Positions 1 through 10,822 of a stretch of 64,000 bases of DNA are shown one piece after another. The stretch is from Foetidibacter luteolus (lineage in GTDB: Bacteria > Bacteroidota > Bacteroidia > Chitinophagales > Chitinophagaceae). The notes beneath the pieces are model-generated. The model ran no database searches and was not told the origin of the DNA. It saw nothing but the letters and a program-made list of their open reading frames with translations. The translations under genes were made by a program, and so were the position numbers. The stretch's first letter is position 1; every line of letters starts with the position of its first letter. The DNA lies in contig NZ_VVIP01000012.1 of the NCBI RefSeq assembly GCF_009650435.1, forward strand, positions 2,501 through 66,500, read 5' to 3'.

Positions 1-2757
<2,757 letters not shown>

Positions 2758-2894
2758 TTAATTTTTTTAACCCGCCCCTCATCCCCTGAAGGGGAGGTAA
2801 GGAGGTGTTAAAAACAATAAGATACTTAAGATAAGAAAGCAATCCCAATATGTACATTATTAAGCTGAGGGCTGAAGGCTCACAGCTCACCTTC

Positions 2895-3007
<113 letters not shown>

Positions 3008-3018
3008 TTATTTAAAAG

Positions 3019-3046
3019 CCCATCCTCAACAGGGATGGGTTTTTTT
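3019..3046 (+). terminator. rho-independent terminator of the rRNA operon
   Basis: Inverted repeat cccatcc (3019-3025) / ggatggg (3033-3039) with a 7-base loop, followed by a run of seven T. It begins 12 bases after the 5S end, as expected for the end of an rrn transcript. Confidence 0.9.
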
Positions 3047-3099
3047 GTGCCCGTAACCTACCCCCTGCCTCTAACCCTGGCGCCGGAACTGCACGGTGG

Positions 3100-3205
3100 G
3101 AAAAGCTGCGCAGCGTACCCAACCGTACAAGTGTGCGATCCCGAATCGTACCTCTCGGGACATACGCAACAATGCCCCATACCTGTTCCTGGTGATGGGT
3201 TCATA
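3100..3205 (+). repeat. dispersed repeat R1, diverged copy
   Basis: Intergenic copy of a family found at least seven times here. Shared blocks are aaaagctgcg(c/t)agcg, then gtacaag(t)gtgcga, then acgcaacaatgcc and gggttcataaaaat. This copy carries an extra 22-base hairpin (tcccga...tcggga, 3139-3160). Just after it, tataccc (3217-3223) / gggtata (3227-3233) forms another small hairpin before the next gene. No coding content is evident. Confidence 0.6.
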
Positions 3206-3310
3206 AAAATTGTCACTATACCCGAAGGGTATAAAAAATCTATACCCGGATAACCGTGTTTGTATGTATTGCATTAAATACTATTGTAAATTTCGGTATA
3301 AAGCAATAGT

Positions 3311-5224
3311 ATGAAACAACTAACAGCCGCCGTTATGCTGGCCCTGCTAACACTTGCTGCCTGCAAAGAGGAAACGCAGGAGCAGAAAGGCAGGATGCCG
3401 CAACAGTATTCTATTGAGCAGTTATACAACAACAAATCTGTGATAGCATCTGGCTTTAATGCCGATGAAACCAAAGTTTTGGTGGATAATAACAACACCG
3501 GCATTTATAATGTATATGAATTAAGTATAGCCGATACTTTGCTAAGCCCGCTTACCACATCAAAAAAAGAATCCTTCTACAGTGTTGATTACCTGCCGGG
3601 TAGTGATAAGTTTTTATATTCTGCCGATAATGGGGGTGATGAAAATTCTCATGTTTTTTTAGCCAATAAAGGAGATACAGCAGGCAAAGATTTAACGCCA
3701 TGGCCTAAAAGCGCCAATAGCTTTGCAGGCTGGAGCAGCGACAATAAGGCCTTGTATATAAGCAGCAATAAACGTAACCCTCAGTTTTTTGATATATGGA
3801 AGCTGGATACCACTACATGGAAGCCGGTGTTGCTGTACCAGAACGATTCTGGTTTTACCGCTTCCGGCATTAGCGAAAGCGAAAGGTACCTGGCTCTTAC
3901 CAAAGAAATTACCACTGATAAAAATGACCTGTACCTGTATGACCGTACTACCAGGCAAATGAAACGTATAAGCAATGATAATGAGGCTACCTGGAATGCG
4001 CAGGCTTTTGAAAAAAATGACAGCATTATGTACTATACCAGCAACGATGGTGCTGAATACAGCTACCTGGTAAAGTATAACATTAATAGCGGTAAAACAG
4101 AAAGATATTACGAGGATAAGTGGGATGTGGCAAGTATGAGCCTTAGCGAAAATGAAAAATACCATACCATATTTGTAAATGAGGATGGAAAGAACAAAGT
4201 GCTGCTGTTTGACCATGCCAGTAACAAAAAAATTGACTTTCCTGAAATACCGGATGGCGATGTACTGGGCATTATCATATCCCGCAGCGAGAAAAAATTG
4301 TTGCTTACCGTAGGCAGCAGTACCAGCCCCCCTAACCTGTACGTATATAACCTGGATAATAAAGACCTTAAACAACTTACCTCCACACTTAATAAAGAAA
4401 TTAAGCAGGATGACCTGGTGAAAGCAGAAGTGGTGCGATTTAAATCATTTGATGACAAAGAAATTCCGGCCATATATTACAAGCCGTTACAGGCAGACAA
4501 AAACAATAAGGTGCCGGCGCTTATATGGGTTCACGGTGGGCCCGGCGGGCAGAGCCGTGTTGGTTTCAGCAATTCAATTCAATACCTGGTAAACCATGGT
4601 TACGCGGTGCTGGCGGTAAACAACAGGGGTAGCAGCGGTTATGGTAAAACCTTTTACAAAATGGACAATAAAGATCACAGCAATGGTGATCTTAAAGATT
4701 GTGTATGGGGTAAAAAATGGCTGGCACAGCAGGATTATATTGACAGCAGCGCTATCGGCATCTACGGCGGCAGTTACGGCGGTTGTATGGTGCTGGCGGC
4801 CTTGGCTTTTCAGCCGGATGAATTTAAAGTTGGGGTTGACTTGTTTGGCGTGGCCAACTGGCTGCGCACTTTGCGCAGCATACCGCCCTACTGGGAGGCT
4901 TTTCGCAAGGCTCTTTATGATGAGTTGGGAGACCCCGGTACAGAAGACAGCGTACGGCTGAGAAACATATCGCCTTTATACAATTACCAGAAAATAAAAA
5001 AACCACTGATTGTTTTCCAGGGCGCTAACGATGTGCGTGTGCTAAAAGTGGAAAGTGATGAAATTGTAGAAGGCGTAAAGAAAAATGGCGTGCCGGTTGA
5101 GTACATTGTTTACCCCGATGAAGGCCATGGCTTTGTAAAAAAGGAAAACCAGATGACCACATCACGCAAAACACTGGAGTTTTTAGACAAGTACCTGAAA
5201 CCTAAACCTGAGGCAAAAAAATAA
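3311..5224 (+). CDS. S9 family peptidase lipoprotein (prolyl oligopeptidase-like)
   Basis: Serine exopeptidase of 637 aa, expected to trim short peptides in the periplasm. The N-terminus is a lipoprotein leader with lipobox LAAC, cysteine at residue 19. Residues ~35-370 read as WD40/TolB-like propeller blades (repeats of the kind SGDNKALYISSN). The α/β-hydrolase domain starts near 385 with WVHGGPGG. The catalytic triad is visible: Ser in GGSYGG (~485), Asp in GANDVRV (~573), His in DEGHGF (~605). Length and layout are typical of S9C-like acylaminoacyl/dipeptidyl peptidases. The ATG at 3311 is chosen because it directly begins the leader. The gene stands alone between the rRNA operon and the cyclase; substrate preference cannot be read from sequence. 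Confidence 0.93.
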   Translation: MKQLTAAVMLALLTLAACKEETQEQKGRMPQQYSIEQLYNNKSVIASGFNADETKVLVDNNNTGIYNVYELSIADTLLSPLTTSKKESFYSVDYLPGSDKFLYSADNGGDENSHVFLANKGDTAGKDLTPWPKSANSFAGWSSDNKALYISSNKRNPQFFDIWKLDTTTWKPVLLYQNDSGFTASGISESERYLALTKEITTDKNDLYLYDRTTRQMKRISNDNEATWNAQAFEKNDSIMYYTSNDGAEYSYLVKYNINSGKTERYYEDKWDVASMSLSENEKYHTIFVNEDGKNKVLLFDHASNKKIDFPEIPDGDVLGIIISRSEKKLLLTVGSSTSPPNLYVYNLDNKDLKQLTSTLNKEIKQDDLVKAEVVRFKSFDDKEIPAIYYKPLQADKNNKVPALIWVHGGPGGQSRVGFSNSIQYLVNHGYAVLAVNNRGSSGYGKTFYKMDNKDHSNGDLKDCVWGKKWLAQQDYIDSSAIGIYGGSYGGCMVLAALAFQPDEFKVGVDLFGVANWLRTLRSIPPYWEAFRKALYDELGDPGTEDSVRLRNISPLYNYQKIKKPLIVFQGANDVRVLKVESDEIVEGVKKNGVPVEYIVYPDEGHGFVKKENQMTTSRKTLEFLDKYLKPKPEAKK

Positions 5225-5303
5225 ATAGGGTGGCTGTTAACTAATATTGATAGGGCACCCCTGGATTATGGCTGTTGCTTATTGAATAAAACAGAAGTTT
5301 TCA

Positions 5304-5404
5304 GGGGGTGCCCCTCGTTCCTCGGGTCGGGCTTTTCGCTCATACTCCGCCACAAGGCAGCGCTGCAAAGCTTCAGCGGGGTATCCGCTCCAATCCCTCA
5401 CCCG
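5304..5404 (-). repeat. dispersed repeat R2
   Basis: One of six well-conserved ~105-bp intergenic copies. In element orientation it begins ggtgagggattg(a)agcgg, has ccccg(g)tgagg, then ccggagtaatagcgg and aaagcccg, and ends with a G/C-rich cccctt...ggggcacccc block. This copy, in reverse orientation, is slightly diverged. It fills most of the 240-bp gap between the S9 gene and the cyclase. Confidence 0.8.
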
Positions 5405-5462
5405 GGCATCTTCCTCCGTATCGTTTCCTGCTCTTTAAAACAATCTTTATTGTCCCTTTGTA

Positions 5463-6587
5463 ATGAAATTATCGCCCACTATACGGCTAAAATGGAAAAC
5501 AGTACTGGTCATTATTGTTTGCTGGTCTTTGCTGGCGCTGCTTAACGATATACTCAACTACCTGCTTTTAAAAACCGTGTCGCAATTGGGCGGTATCAGT
5601 AAATTTAAGCTTGGGATTAACATTGTACTATCTCTTATGATTGTACCCCTTGCCGGCTTGTCTGGCGGCGGTATGATTGTATTTGTGCTACGTGAAAAAT
5701 TTCGCCGTTTCCCGCTGGACATAAGCATTTTGTTGAATGTTGTTATCATTCTCTCCCTTATTATAGTAATTACCTTTTTCGGTGGCCTGCTATTTAACAG
5801 TTTCCGGTTTTCACAACCGTTATGGAATGCGCAGGTGGTTACGGAGTCAATAAACATTTTTAGCAGCCCCATCCTTTGGTACAATACCCTGTTCTGGGGT
5901 ATTGTGGCCGGCCTTACTATTATGTTGCTTCATGTAAACGAAAAGTATGGACAGGGTGTTTTTTTCAACCTGTTGGTGGGTAAATACTACAGGCCTAAAG
6001 AAGAGAGCCGGATTTTTATGTTCCTTGATATTACTTCCTCCACTACCCTTGCAGAAAAGCTCGGCCACGAAAAATGGTTCAGCCTGTTGAATGACTTTTT
6101 TAACCACTGTACCGGCCCAATCATTAATAGTCGCGGAGAAATCTACCAGTACGTTGGGGATGAGGTGGTAATAAACTGGAAACTGAAAAAAGGCCTTGAA
6201 GGCCAAAACTGTATTAAATGCTTTTACGCTATTAAACAATTAATAAACGAAAAAGGACAGTACTATGAAAAAAAATACGGCGTAACACCCGGTTTTAAAG
6301 CAGCGATACATTGTGGTAATGTTACCGTTGGTGAAATTGGCAGGATAAAAAAAGAAATTGTGTTTACCGGCGATACGCTAAATACCTGTTCCCGCATGCT
6401 GGAACAGTGCAGGGTTTATTCTGCAGACCTGCTTATTTCCCACGAACTGAAAAGCTTATTTAGAGAAGAAGGTTACCAATATGAGGAAGTAGCCAACCTG
6501 GAATTGCGCGGCCGGCAACAGCCTGTAACCATTTTTAAAGTAATTCAACCTGTGGGGGATAAGAATAAACTGTTCAAGACCAAATAA
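5463..6587 (+). CDS. membrane-anchored class III adenylate/guanylate cyclase
   Basis: Makes a cyclic nucleotide (cAMP or cGMP) from its triphosphate at the cytoplasmic face. The protein is 374 aa: four predicted membrane helices in residues ~10-160, then a catalytic domain from ~180. Metal-binding Asp is in FLDITSST (~188) and GDEVVI (~233); the transition-state pair Asn and Arg is in GDTLNTCSRM (~305). The lysine that usually selects adenine three residues before GD is Gln here (QYVGD), so base specificity is uncertain. The ATG at 5463 is taken because it precedes the first helix by a few residues. No receptor domain is fused, and no effector protein is nearby. The R2 repeat lies directly upstream. 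Confidence 0.9.
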   Translation: MKLSPTIRLKWKTVLVIIVCWSLLALLNDILNYLLLKTVSQLGGISKFKLGINIVLSLMIVPLAGLSGGGMIVFVLREKFRRFPLDISILLNVVIILSLIIVITFFGGLLFNSFRFSQPLWNAQVVTESINIFSSPILWYNTLFWGIVAGLTIMLLHVNEKYGQGVFFNLLVGKYYRPKEESRIFMFLDITSSTTLAEKLGHEKWFSLLNDFFNHCTGPIINSRGEIYQYVGDEVVINWKLKKGLEGQNCIKCFYAIKQLINEKGQYYEKKYGVTPGFKAAIHCGNVTVGEIGRIKKEIVFTGDTLNTCSRMLEQCRVYSADLLISHELKSLFREEGYQYEEVANLELRGRQQPVTIFKVIQPVGDKNKLFKTK

Positions 6588-6828
6588 AACTCTCCATTTT
6601 TTTCTTAAACAAAAAGTTGACGGCGTTAAGTTGATTACCGCTGAAATATAAAAACATAGGATAGATTATCTGCGAATCAAAAAATTTAGCCAACTTTAGA
6701 AAGCCGTCATAAAACAATGCTCCTTACCCCGGTAAATTCAGCATGATAAGCTGCAACAATAGTATGTAGGTAGTTGTAATTGGAAGACAGCCCTGGTTAT
6801 GGCGTAAAAAACATTAAAAATTCTTTAC

Positions 6829-7323
6829 GTGAAACAGTTACTCCTGGTTCGTCATGCTAAAAGCAGTTGGGATAACCCCATGCTTAAGGATTTTGACCGC
6901 CCGCTAAATGACCGCGGGCATGCTGATGCCCCATACATGGCTAAAAAGCTAAAAGACAAAAAAATAGCTATTGATGCCTTTATTTCAAGCCCGGCAAAAC
7001 GGGCCATTACTACTGCTACCTATTTTGCCGAAGCCTATGGCATAAAAAAAGATGATATTATTGAATACAAGCAATTATTTAATGCAGATGAGGAAGCATT
7101 TTTAGAGGTAATAGCGGGCACGGATGATAAATTTAACTGTATTGCTGTTTTTTCCCATAATCCCGGAATCAGTGAATTTGCAACAGAACTTACTACCACC
7201 GCTATTGATGATATGCCTACCTGCAGTGTATTTGCTGTAAAAGTTAAAGCCAAAAGCTGGAAGGAATTTGCCGGCGCCCCTAAAGAATTCTGGTTTTTTG
7301 ATTACCCTAAAAAAACTGCCTGA
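6829..7323 (+). CDS. sixA: SixA-type histidine phosphatase
   Basis: Histidine-phosphatase-superfamily enzyme of 164 aa, similar to SixA, which removes phosphate from phosphohistidine, for example in His-containing phosphotransfer domains. The RHG-type signature is at the very N-terminus (LLLVRHAKSSW, catalytic His at residue 8). The second conserved Arg is in SSPAKRAITTA (~57), and the second catalytic His is in FSHNPGIS (~108). Length fits the family. The start is GTG at 6829, only five residues before the catalytic strand; no ATG exists upstream in frame near it. The preceding 240 bp gap shows no clear feature. Whether the partner is a phosphorelay protein is unknown. Confidence 0.88.
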   Translation: MKQLLLVRHAKSSWDNPMLKDFDRPLNDRGHADAPYMAKKLKDKKIAIDAFISSPAKRAITTATYFAEAYGIKKDDIIEYKQLFNADEEAFLEVIAGTDDKFNCIAVFSHNPGISEFATELTTTAIDDMPTCSVFAVKVKAKSWKEFAGAPKEFWFFDYPKKTA

Positions 7324-7370
7324 CAACAGCCCGGTACCCGCATTCTTAATGCGTGGTTGCTACTGTAAGA

Positions 7371-8468
7371 TTACCCGGGGGTGGTATGTTTTTCCAGAAA
7401 GTTTTTCAATATTTCTTCAAGCCTGTTTTTGGGCAATTCAGGAAGCGTGTAATTAAAACTTTGCGCATCCTTAATTTTCTGTAACAGGTCATCGTGCTGG
7501 TTACAGCTAAAAAACCAGCCCTGCTCCATCAGGCGTTTTGCAAGGTATTCCTGCTCGGTTTGGCCGGGTGTGGGTATCAGCATCGCTTTTTTTTGCAGGC
7601 TTACAAGTTCCATGATAGTTGTATAACCACTGCGGCAAATAATAAACTTTGCCTGGCGAAAAGCCCGTTCCATATCCCGCCCGGCCAGGTGGTTAACTAT
7701 TGTAATGCCTTCAGCCTTTGGCAAGATACCTGTTTCCCCGGGTTTGCCACGTACCAGCAATGCCTGGTTGGCAAATGCGGCGGCAGCAGCTAATACTTTT
7801 TCCTCCAGCAGTGTACGTTGCGGCTCGGGCCCGGAAAGCGCTATCAGCCAGTCATATTTTTGATTTTCAGCTACAGTAGAATCAAACCTGGAAAGGATAC
7901 CCAGATAACGTACCGGAATGGCCGGCAAGCGGCGGGGATGGCTTAGGTTACCGGCTATATTCTCCTGCTCCTCCCGGTCGGACACCCAGCATTCTGTAAA
8001 ACGGTTAATGTACTTGTAGTTAATTTTTTGAATAATGTTTTGTAACCACCGGTAAGGCGCCTGTATCTGCAACTGGTGGGTTATAAAAATGCAGGGCGCC
8101 AAACGGGTATAAAGGCCAAAGCGATTGTCAGAAATAACCAGGTCAATACCTTTTTCAAGAATAATTCGCTGGAGCCATGCGTGTTCAGCTCTTATTTTTT
8201 TGAGAATTTTTGGGGCTTGCTGCAATATTTTAACGGGCAAAAACCGTTTATTAGTTGCGTATACAACATTATAACCCTTTAAAACCAGGAAATCCAGTTG
8301 CGGAAATTCATGTTGTAGCAAAGACAGTTGTGGCCCATCTGTGGCAATGCTAACTTTGCAACCCATTTTAAGAAGTGTTTGTACAACGGGTATGCAGCGG
8401 GTTGCATGGCCCAGGCCCCAGTCAAGCGGGGCAACAAGTACATGATATGATGAAGTTTTTTTATCCAG
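7371..8468 (-). CDS. GT28/MurG-like glycosyltransferase, non-standard start
   Basis: Glycosyltransferase of the GT-B (MurG/GT28-like) type, C-terminal domain with GRDMERAFRQAKFIICRSGYTT and PTPGQTEQEYLA, which bind the nucleotide sugar. The first ATG in frame (8366) would cut off the conserved N-terminal strand and glycine loop: the frame stays open upstream and encodes HVLVAPLDWGLGHATRCIP (8388-8444), which is the expected beginning of such proteins. Between that block and the stop at 8481-8483 there is no ATG, GTG or TTG. I place the start at CTG 8468 (giving 365 aa); ATC at 8474 is the alternative. A lost ATG is also possible. The acceptor is unknown. It is divergent from the small lipoprotein gene at 8524. 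Confidence 0.75.
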   Translation of the reverse strand: MDKKTSSYHVLVAPLDWGLGHATRCIPVVQTLLKMGCKVSIATDGPQLSLLQHEFPQLDFLVLKGYNVVYATNKRFLPVKILQQAPKILKKIRAEHAWLQRIILEKGIDLVISDNRFGLYTRLAPCIFITHQLQIQAPYRWLQNIIQKINYKYINRFTECWVSDREEQENIAGNLSHPRRLPAIPVRYLGILSRFDSTVAENQKYDWLIALSGPEPQRTLLEEKVLAAAAAFANQALLVRGKPGETGILPKAEGITIVNHLAGRDMERAFRQAKFIICRSGYTTIMELVSLQKKAMLIPTPGQTEQEYLAKRLMEQGWFFSCNQHDDLLQKIKDAQSFNYTLPELPKNRLEEILKNFLEKHTTPG

Positions 8469-8523
8469 CTTGATTTTTAATTATTTCAGTGTTTAAAAAA
8501 ATAGTATTTTGAGGAAACAATTT

Positions 8524-8661
8524 ATGAAGAGAAAAGTAAACTTTACCATCATTTTGTTGTTACTGAGTATTGTAATATTGTCTTCATGCAACCGCAATAT
8601 GTATGGCGGGAAAAGCGGTAAGAATTGTGGTTGCCCGCAACGCAGGGGCATAGTAGGTTAA
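8524..8661 (+). CDS. small lipoprotein, 45 aa
   Basis: Short reading frame of 45 codons starting at ATG 8524 with gagg(aaac) at 8511-8514 as a possible ribosome site. It encodes a charged start (MKRKV), a hydrophobic stretch (FTIILLLLSIVIL) and a lipobox SSC at residue 22, then about 23 residues rich in Gly, Arg and Cys (NCGCPQRRG). The leader, the lipobox and the position support a real exported lipoprotein; it is too short for function to be guessed. Similar tiny lipoproteins ending in a CGCP-R-G pattern would be needed to confirm it. It reads toward the 83-aa gene 38 bp downstream and may share its transcript. Confidence 0.7.
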   Translation: MKRKVNFTIILLLLSIVILSSCNRNMYGGKSGKNCGCPQRRGIVG

Positions 8662-8699
8662 AAAGATTTTGATTTTTATATTTTGTAAACCCAGCGGTT

Positions 8700-8951
8700 A
8701 TGAGCTTCCAGCGAAACAGGGATTTACTGGTGCTTACAAAAAGCTTTACAAAAAACCCTGAAGAGTTTGAACATGAAGTTGAACTTTTACATGGGTTGCT
8801 TTACCATGCAGAAACCATGGACGTGTTTTGCCTTGCCAATGAAGTTGTTGATGTAAACCGGTACAAAATCATTCACCAACCACCTGTTATTTGGCAAACG
8901 GCCCAGGCTAAAACTCTAAAGCCTTTTGTTTTCATCAATTGCAGGAACTAA
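8700..8951 (+). CDS. hypothetical protein, 83 aa
   Basis: I do not recognise this small soluble protein. It is 83 aa, mixed α/β in composition, with an acidic N-terminal helix (NPEEFEHEVELLHGLLYHAE) and a C-terminal segment with strand character. There is no leader or membrane segment. Support for coding comes from its ATG start, its position 38 bp after the small lipoprotein in the same direction, and a good terminator 30 bp after its stop. No function is proposed. Confidence 0.6.
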   Translation: MSFQRNRDLLVLTKSFTKNPEEFEHEVELLHGLLYHAETMDVFCLANEVVDVNRYKIIHQPPVIWQTAQAKTLKPFVFINCRN

Positions 8952-8980
8952 GTTCCGTTGCTTGCCCTCAAACGAATTGT

Positions 8981-9008
8981 AACTCTGCTGTTAATAGCAG
9001 AGTTTTTT
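8981..9008 (+). terminator. rho-independent terminator
   Basis: Perfect 9-bp stem aactctgct / agcagagtt with a 6-base loop, followed by TTTTTTG. It ends the lipoprotein / 83-aa gene transcript and lies before the convergent aminotransferase gene. Confidence 0.88.
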
Positions 9009-9079
9009 GTTTTCATCCAACAGTATTCTTTACAAGTTTACCAGCTCACAGGTAAAACCTCAATACTGTTACAAAACCA

Positions 9080-10378
9080 CTATGCTTTCGTTTTATCTGC
9101 AATTTCCCCAATAGCCCTTACCAGTGTATCCAAATCCTGCAAGGGGGTGTACACATGCGGCGTTACACGTACACAACGAATATTTTCCCATTCAATACCT
9201 ACCGTATGAATTTTATAAGAAGAAAACAACATGTCGCTAAGTTCGCCGGGCGTTATGCCCTTAACGCTAACGCCGCAAATAGCGCAGGAGTAACGGGCAT
9301 CCAGCGATGTATGTAACTGTACGCCCGGTATTGCTTTTACTTTTTGCGCCCAGTAGTTTTTAAGATACCGTATACGCTCTTCTTTTCTTTTGGGGCCTAT
9401 GGCGTTATGAAAGTTAAGCGCTTCGCCAATGCCCTGCTCTATAGGAAAGCTGCGTGTACCCAGTGTTTCAAACTTCCTGATGTCGCCGCTTTGGGGCTTG
9501 TCATTACAGAGCAACGGCCATATTTTTTCAATCTTTTCCCTTTTAATGTACAGCATTCCGCTGCCGATAGGCGCACTTAAGAACTTGTGCAGGCTGGTTC
9601 CGGCATAGTCACATTCCAGGTCGGGAAAGCTAAAGTCAAGCAGGCCAAAAGCGTGGGCACTGTCGCACAGCACTTCAATACCCCTGGCATGCGCCATCTG
9701 GCTTATTTTTTTTACAGGCATTATCTGGCCCACCCAGTTAATCAGGTGTGTAATGTGCAGCAGTTTTGTTTTAGGTGTAATAGCCTTTTCAAAAGCCGTC
9801 ACTATTTCATCATCATTTTCAACAGGAAAATCAAAATTTATCTGCTTATAGTTTATCCCTTCCCGCAGGGCCCGTTGTTTCCAGGCCTGTATCATGTTAG
9901 GATAATCCTGTTTGGTACCAATCACTTCGTCACCGGCTTTTAGCGGCAGCCCATAGATAACCGTGTTCAGCGCTTCGGTAGAGTTACGGTTAACAGCAAT
10001 TTCCTCCGCATGGCAGCCGGCCAAAGCGGCCAGCTTTTGGCGCAGGGGTTCGCGGCCCTGGTCCAGTATGCGCCACATAAAATAAGATGGCCCTTCATTG
10101 CTCATGCGGTTGTAACGTTCAACGGCATCCTGCACTACTTTAGGCGATGGGCTAACACCGCCATTATTCAGGTTAATAATGTTAGGGTTTACGGTATAAG
10201 CCTGTTGAATAACGCTCCAGTAGTCTTCGTCTCCGGCAGCTTCTTCCGGCGCCAGGCCTTCAATGCGCAAGCCTGCTTTCTCAAAAGCGCCGGCATGCAA
10301 CTGGTTAAATAAACTGCTGGCCGAAAAAGCGCCTGCCAGCGCCGCGGCCTGTTGTATAAATTTTCTGCGGGGAGTCAT
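9080..10378 (-). CDS. Tat-exported aminotransferase class V-fold PLP enzyme
   Basis: Pyridoxal-phosphate enzyme of the class V fold (isopenicillin N epimerase / cysteine desulfurase-like), 432 aa. It begins with a twin-arginine leader (MTPRRKFIQQAAALAGAFSAS), so it should be folded with PLP in the cytoplasm and exported. PLP contacts are seen in CDSAHAFG (Asp ~239) and SLHKFLSAPIG (Schiff-base Lys ~264). RNSTEALN (~131-138) corresponds to the phosphate-binding loop. It is a single gene with no metabolic neighbours. The reaction may be epimerisation, lyase or desulfurase; sequence alone does not decide. Confidence 0.9.
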   Translation of the reverse strand: MTPRRKFIQQAAALAGAFSASSLFNQLHAGAFEKAGLRIEGLAPEEAAGDEDYWSVIQQAYTVNPNIINLNNGGVSPSPKVVQDAVERYNRMSNEGPSYFMWRILDQGREPLRQKLAALAGCHAEEIAVNRNSTEALNTVIYGLPLKAGDEVIGTKQDYPNMIQAWKQRALREGINYKQINFDFPVENDDEIVTAFEKAITPKTKLLHITHLINWVGQIMPVKKISQMAHARGIEVLCDSAHAFGLLDFSFPDLECDYAGTSLHKFLSAPIGSGMLYIKREKIEKIWPLLCNDKPQSGDIRKFETLGTRSFPIEQGIGEALNFHNAIGPKRKEERIRYLKNYWAQKVKAIPGVQLHTSLDARYSCAICGVSVKGITPGELSDMLFSSYKIHTVGIEWENIRCVRVTPHVYTPLQDLDTLVRAIGEIADKTKA

Positions 10379-10440
10379 AGCTTATTAATTGGTAGTAACA
10401 ATGGCGCCGGGTGCGCATAAAGTAAAGATAAGCATTATGG

Positions 10441-10541
10441 CGCCTCCCCAAGCTGCGCAAGGGGCCGGGCTTTCCGCTATTACTCCGGCACAAAAGCCTT
10501 GCTGCGATGGCCTCACCGGGGTAGCCGCTTCAATCCCTGGC
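10441..10541 (-). repeat. dispersed repeat R2
   Basis: Reverse-orientation copy in the 440-bp gap between the divergent aminotransferase and GH65 genes. It matches the family through ggggccgggctttccgctat, tactccggcacaa and cctcaccggggtagccgctt. A frame reading MCRSNSGKPGP crosses it, as in two other copies; this is the repeat, not a gene. Confidence 0.82.
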
Positions 10542-10589
10542 GCGGTGGTGACACAGCCTGCCTGTACAATACGTACCGGCGATGATGGC

Positions 10590-10690
10590 GAACATCCACA
10601 AGGTGGGAAAAGCTGCATAGAAATTCAACAGCACAAGAGTGCGACGCAAGGAACGCCTAATGAATGTTCCTGCCGCTGGGCTCATAATGC
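10590..10690 (+). repeat. dispersed repeat R1
   Basis: Copy of R1 with aaggtgggaaaagctgc, gagtgcgacgcaagg and tgggctcataatg. It directly follows the R2 copy. A small G/C-rich hairpin (gcccccttca...gggggc, about 10688-10711) follows. The rest of the gap to 10822 shows nothing else. Confidence 0.65.
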
Positions 10691-10822
10691 CCCCTTCAGG
10701 GGATGGGGGCTTCCTGCTGCCGGGCTCCAAATAATATCCTGCCCGGCAACCAGTTGCTTTAGCCGATGGCTTCTTTTGGTTTTATACTTATTTTCGTTTT
10801 TCAACGGTTTGAAATACTGCAT

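Noticed and set aside
2758..2894. tRNA gene in the 23S-5S spacer
   Set aside because: No cloverleaf arms or T-loop sequence; the stretch is A/T-rich with two short G/C-rich arms only.
10305..10493. Minus-strand frame starting MCRSNSGKPGP, also seen at 22420-22758 and, as MCRSNSGKPDP, at 25935-26123
   Set aside because: The shared start is simply the translation of the R2 repeat core; the rest of each frame differs. It is not a gene family, though it could be misannotated as one.
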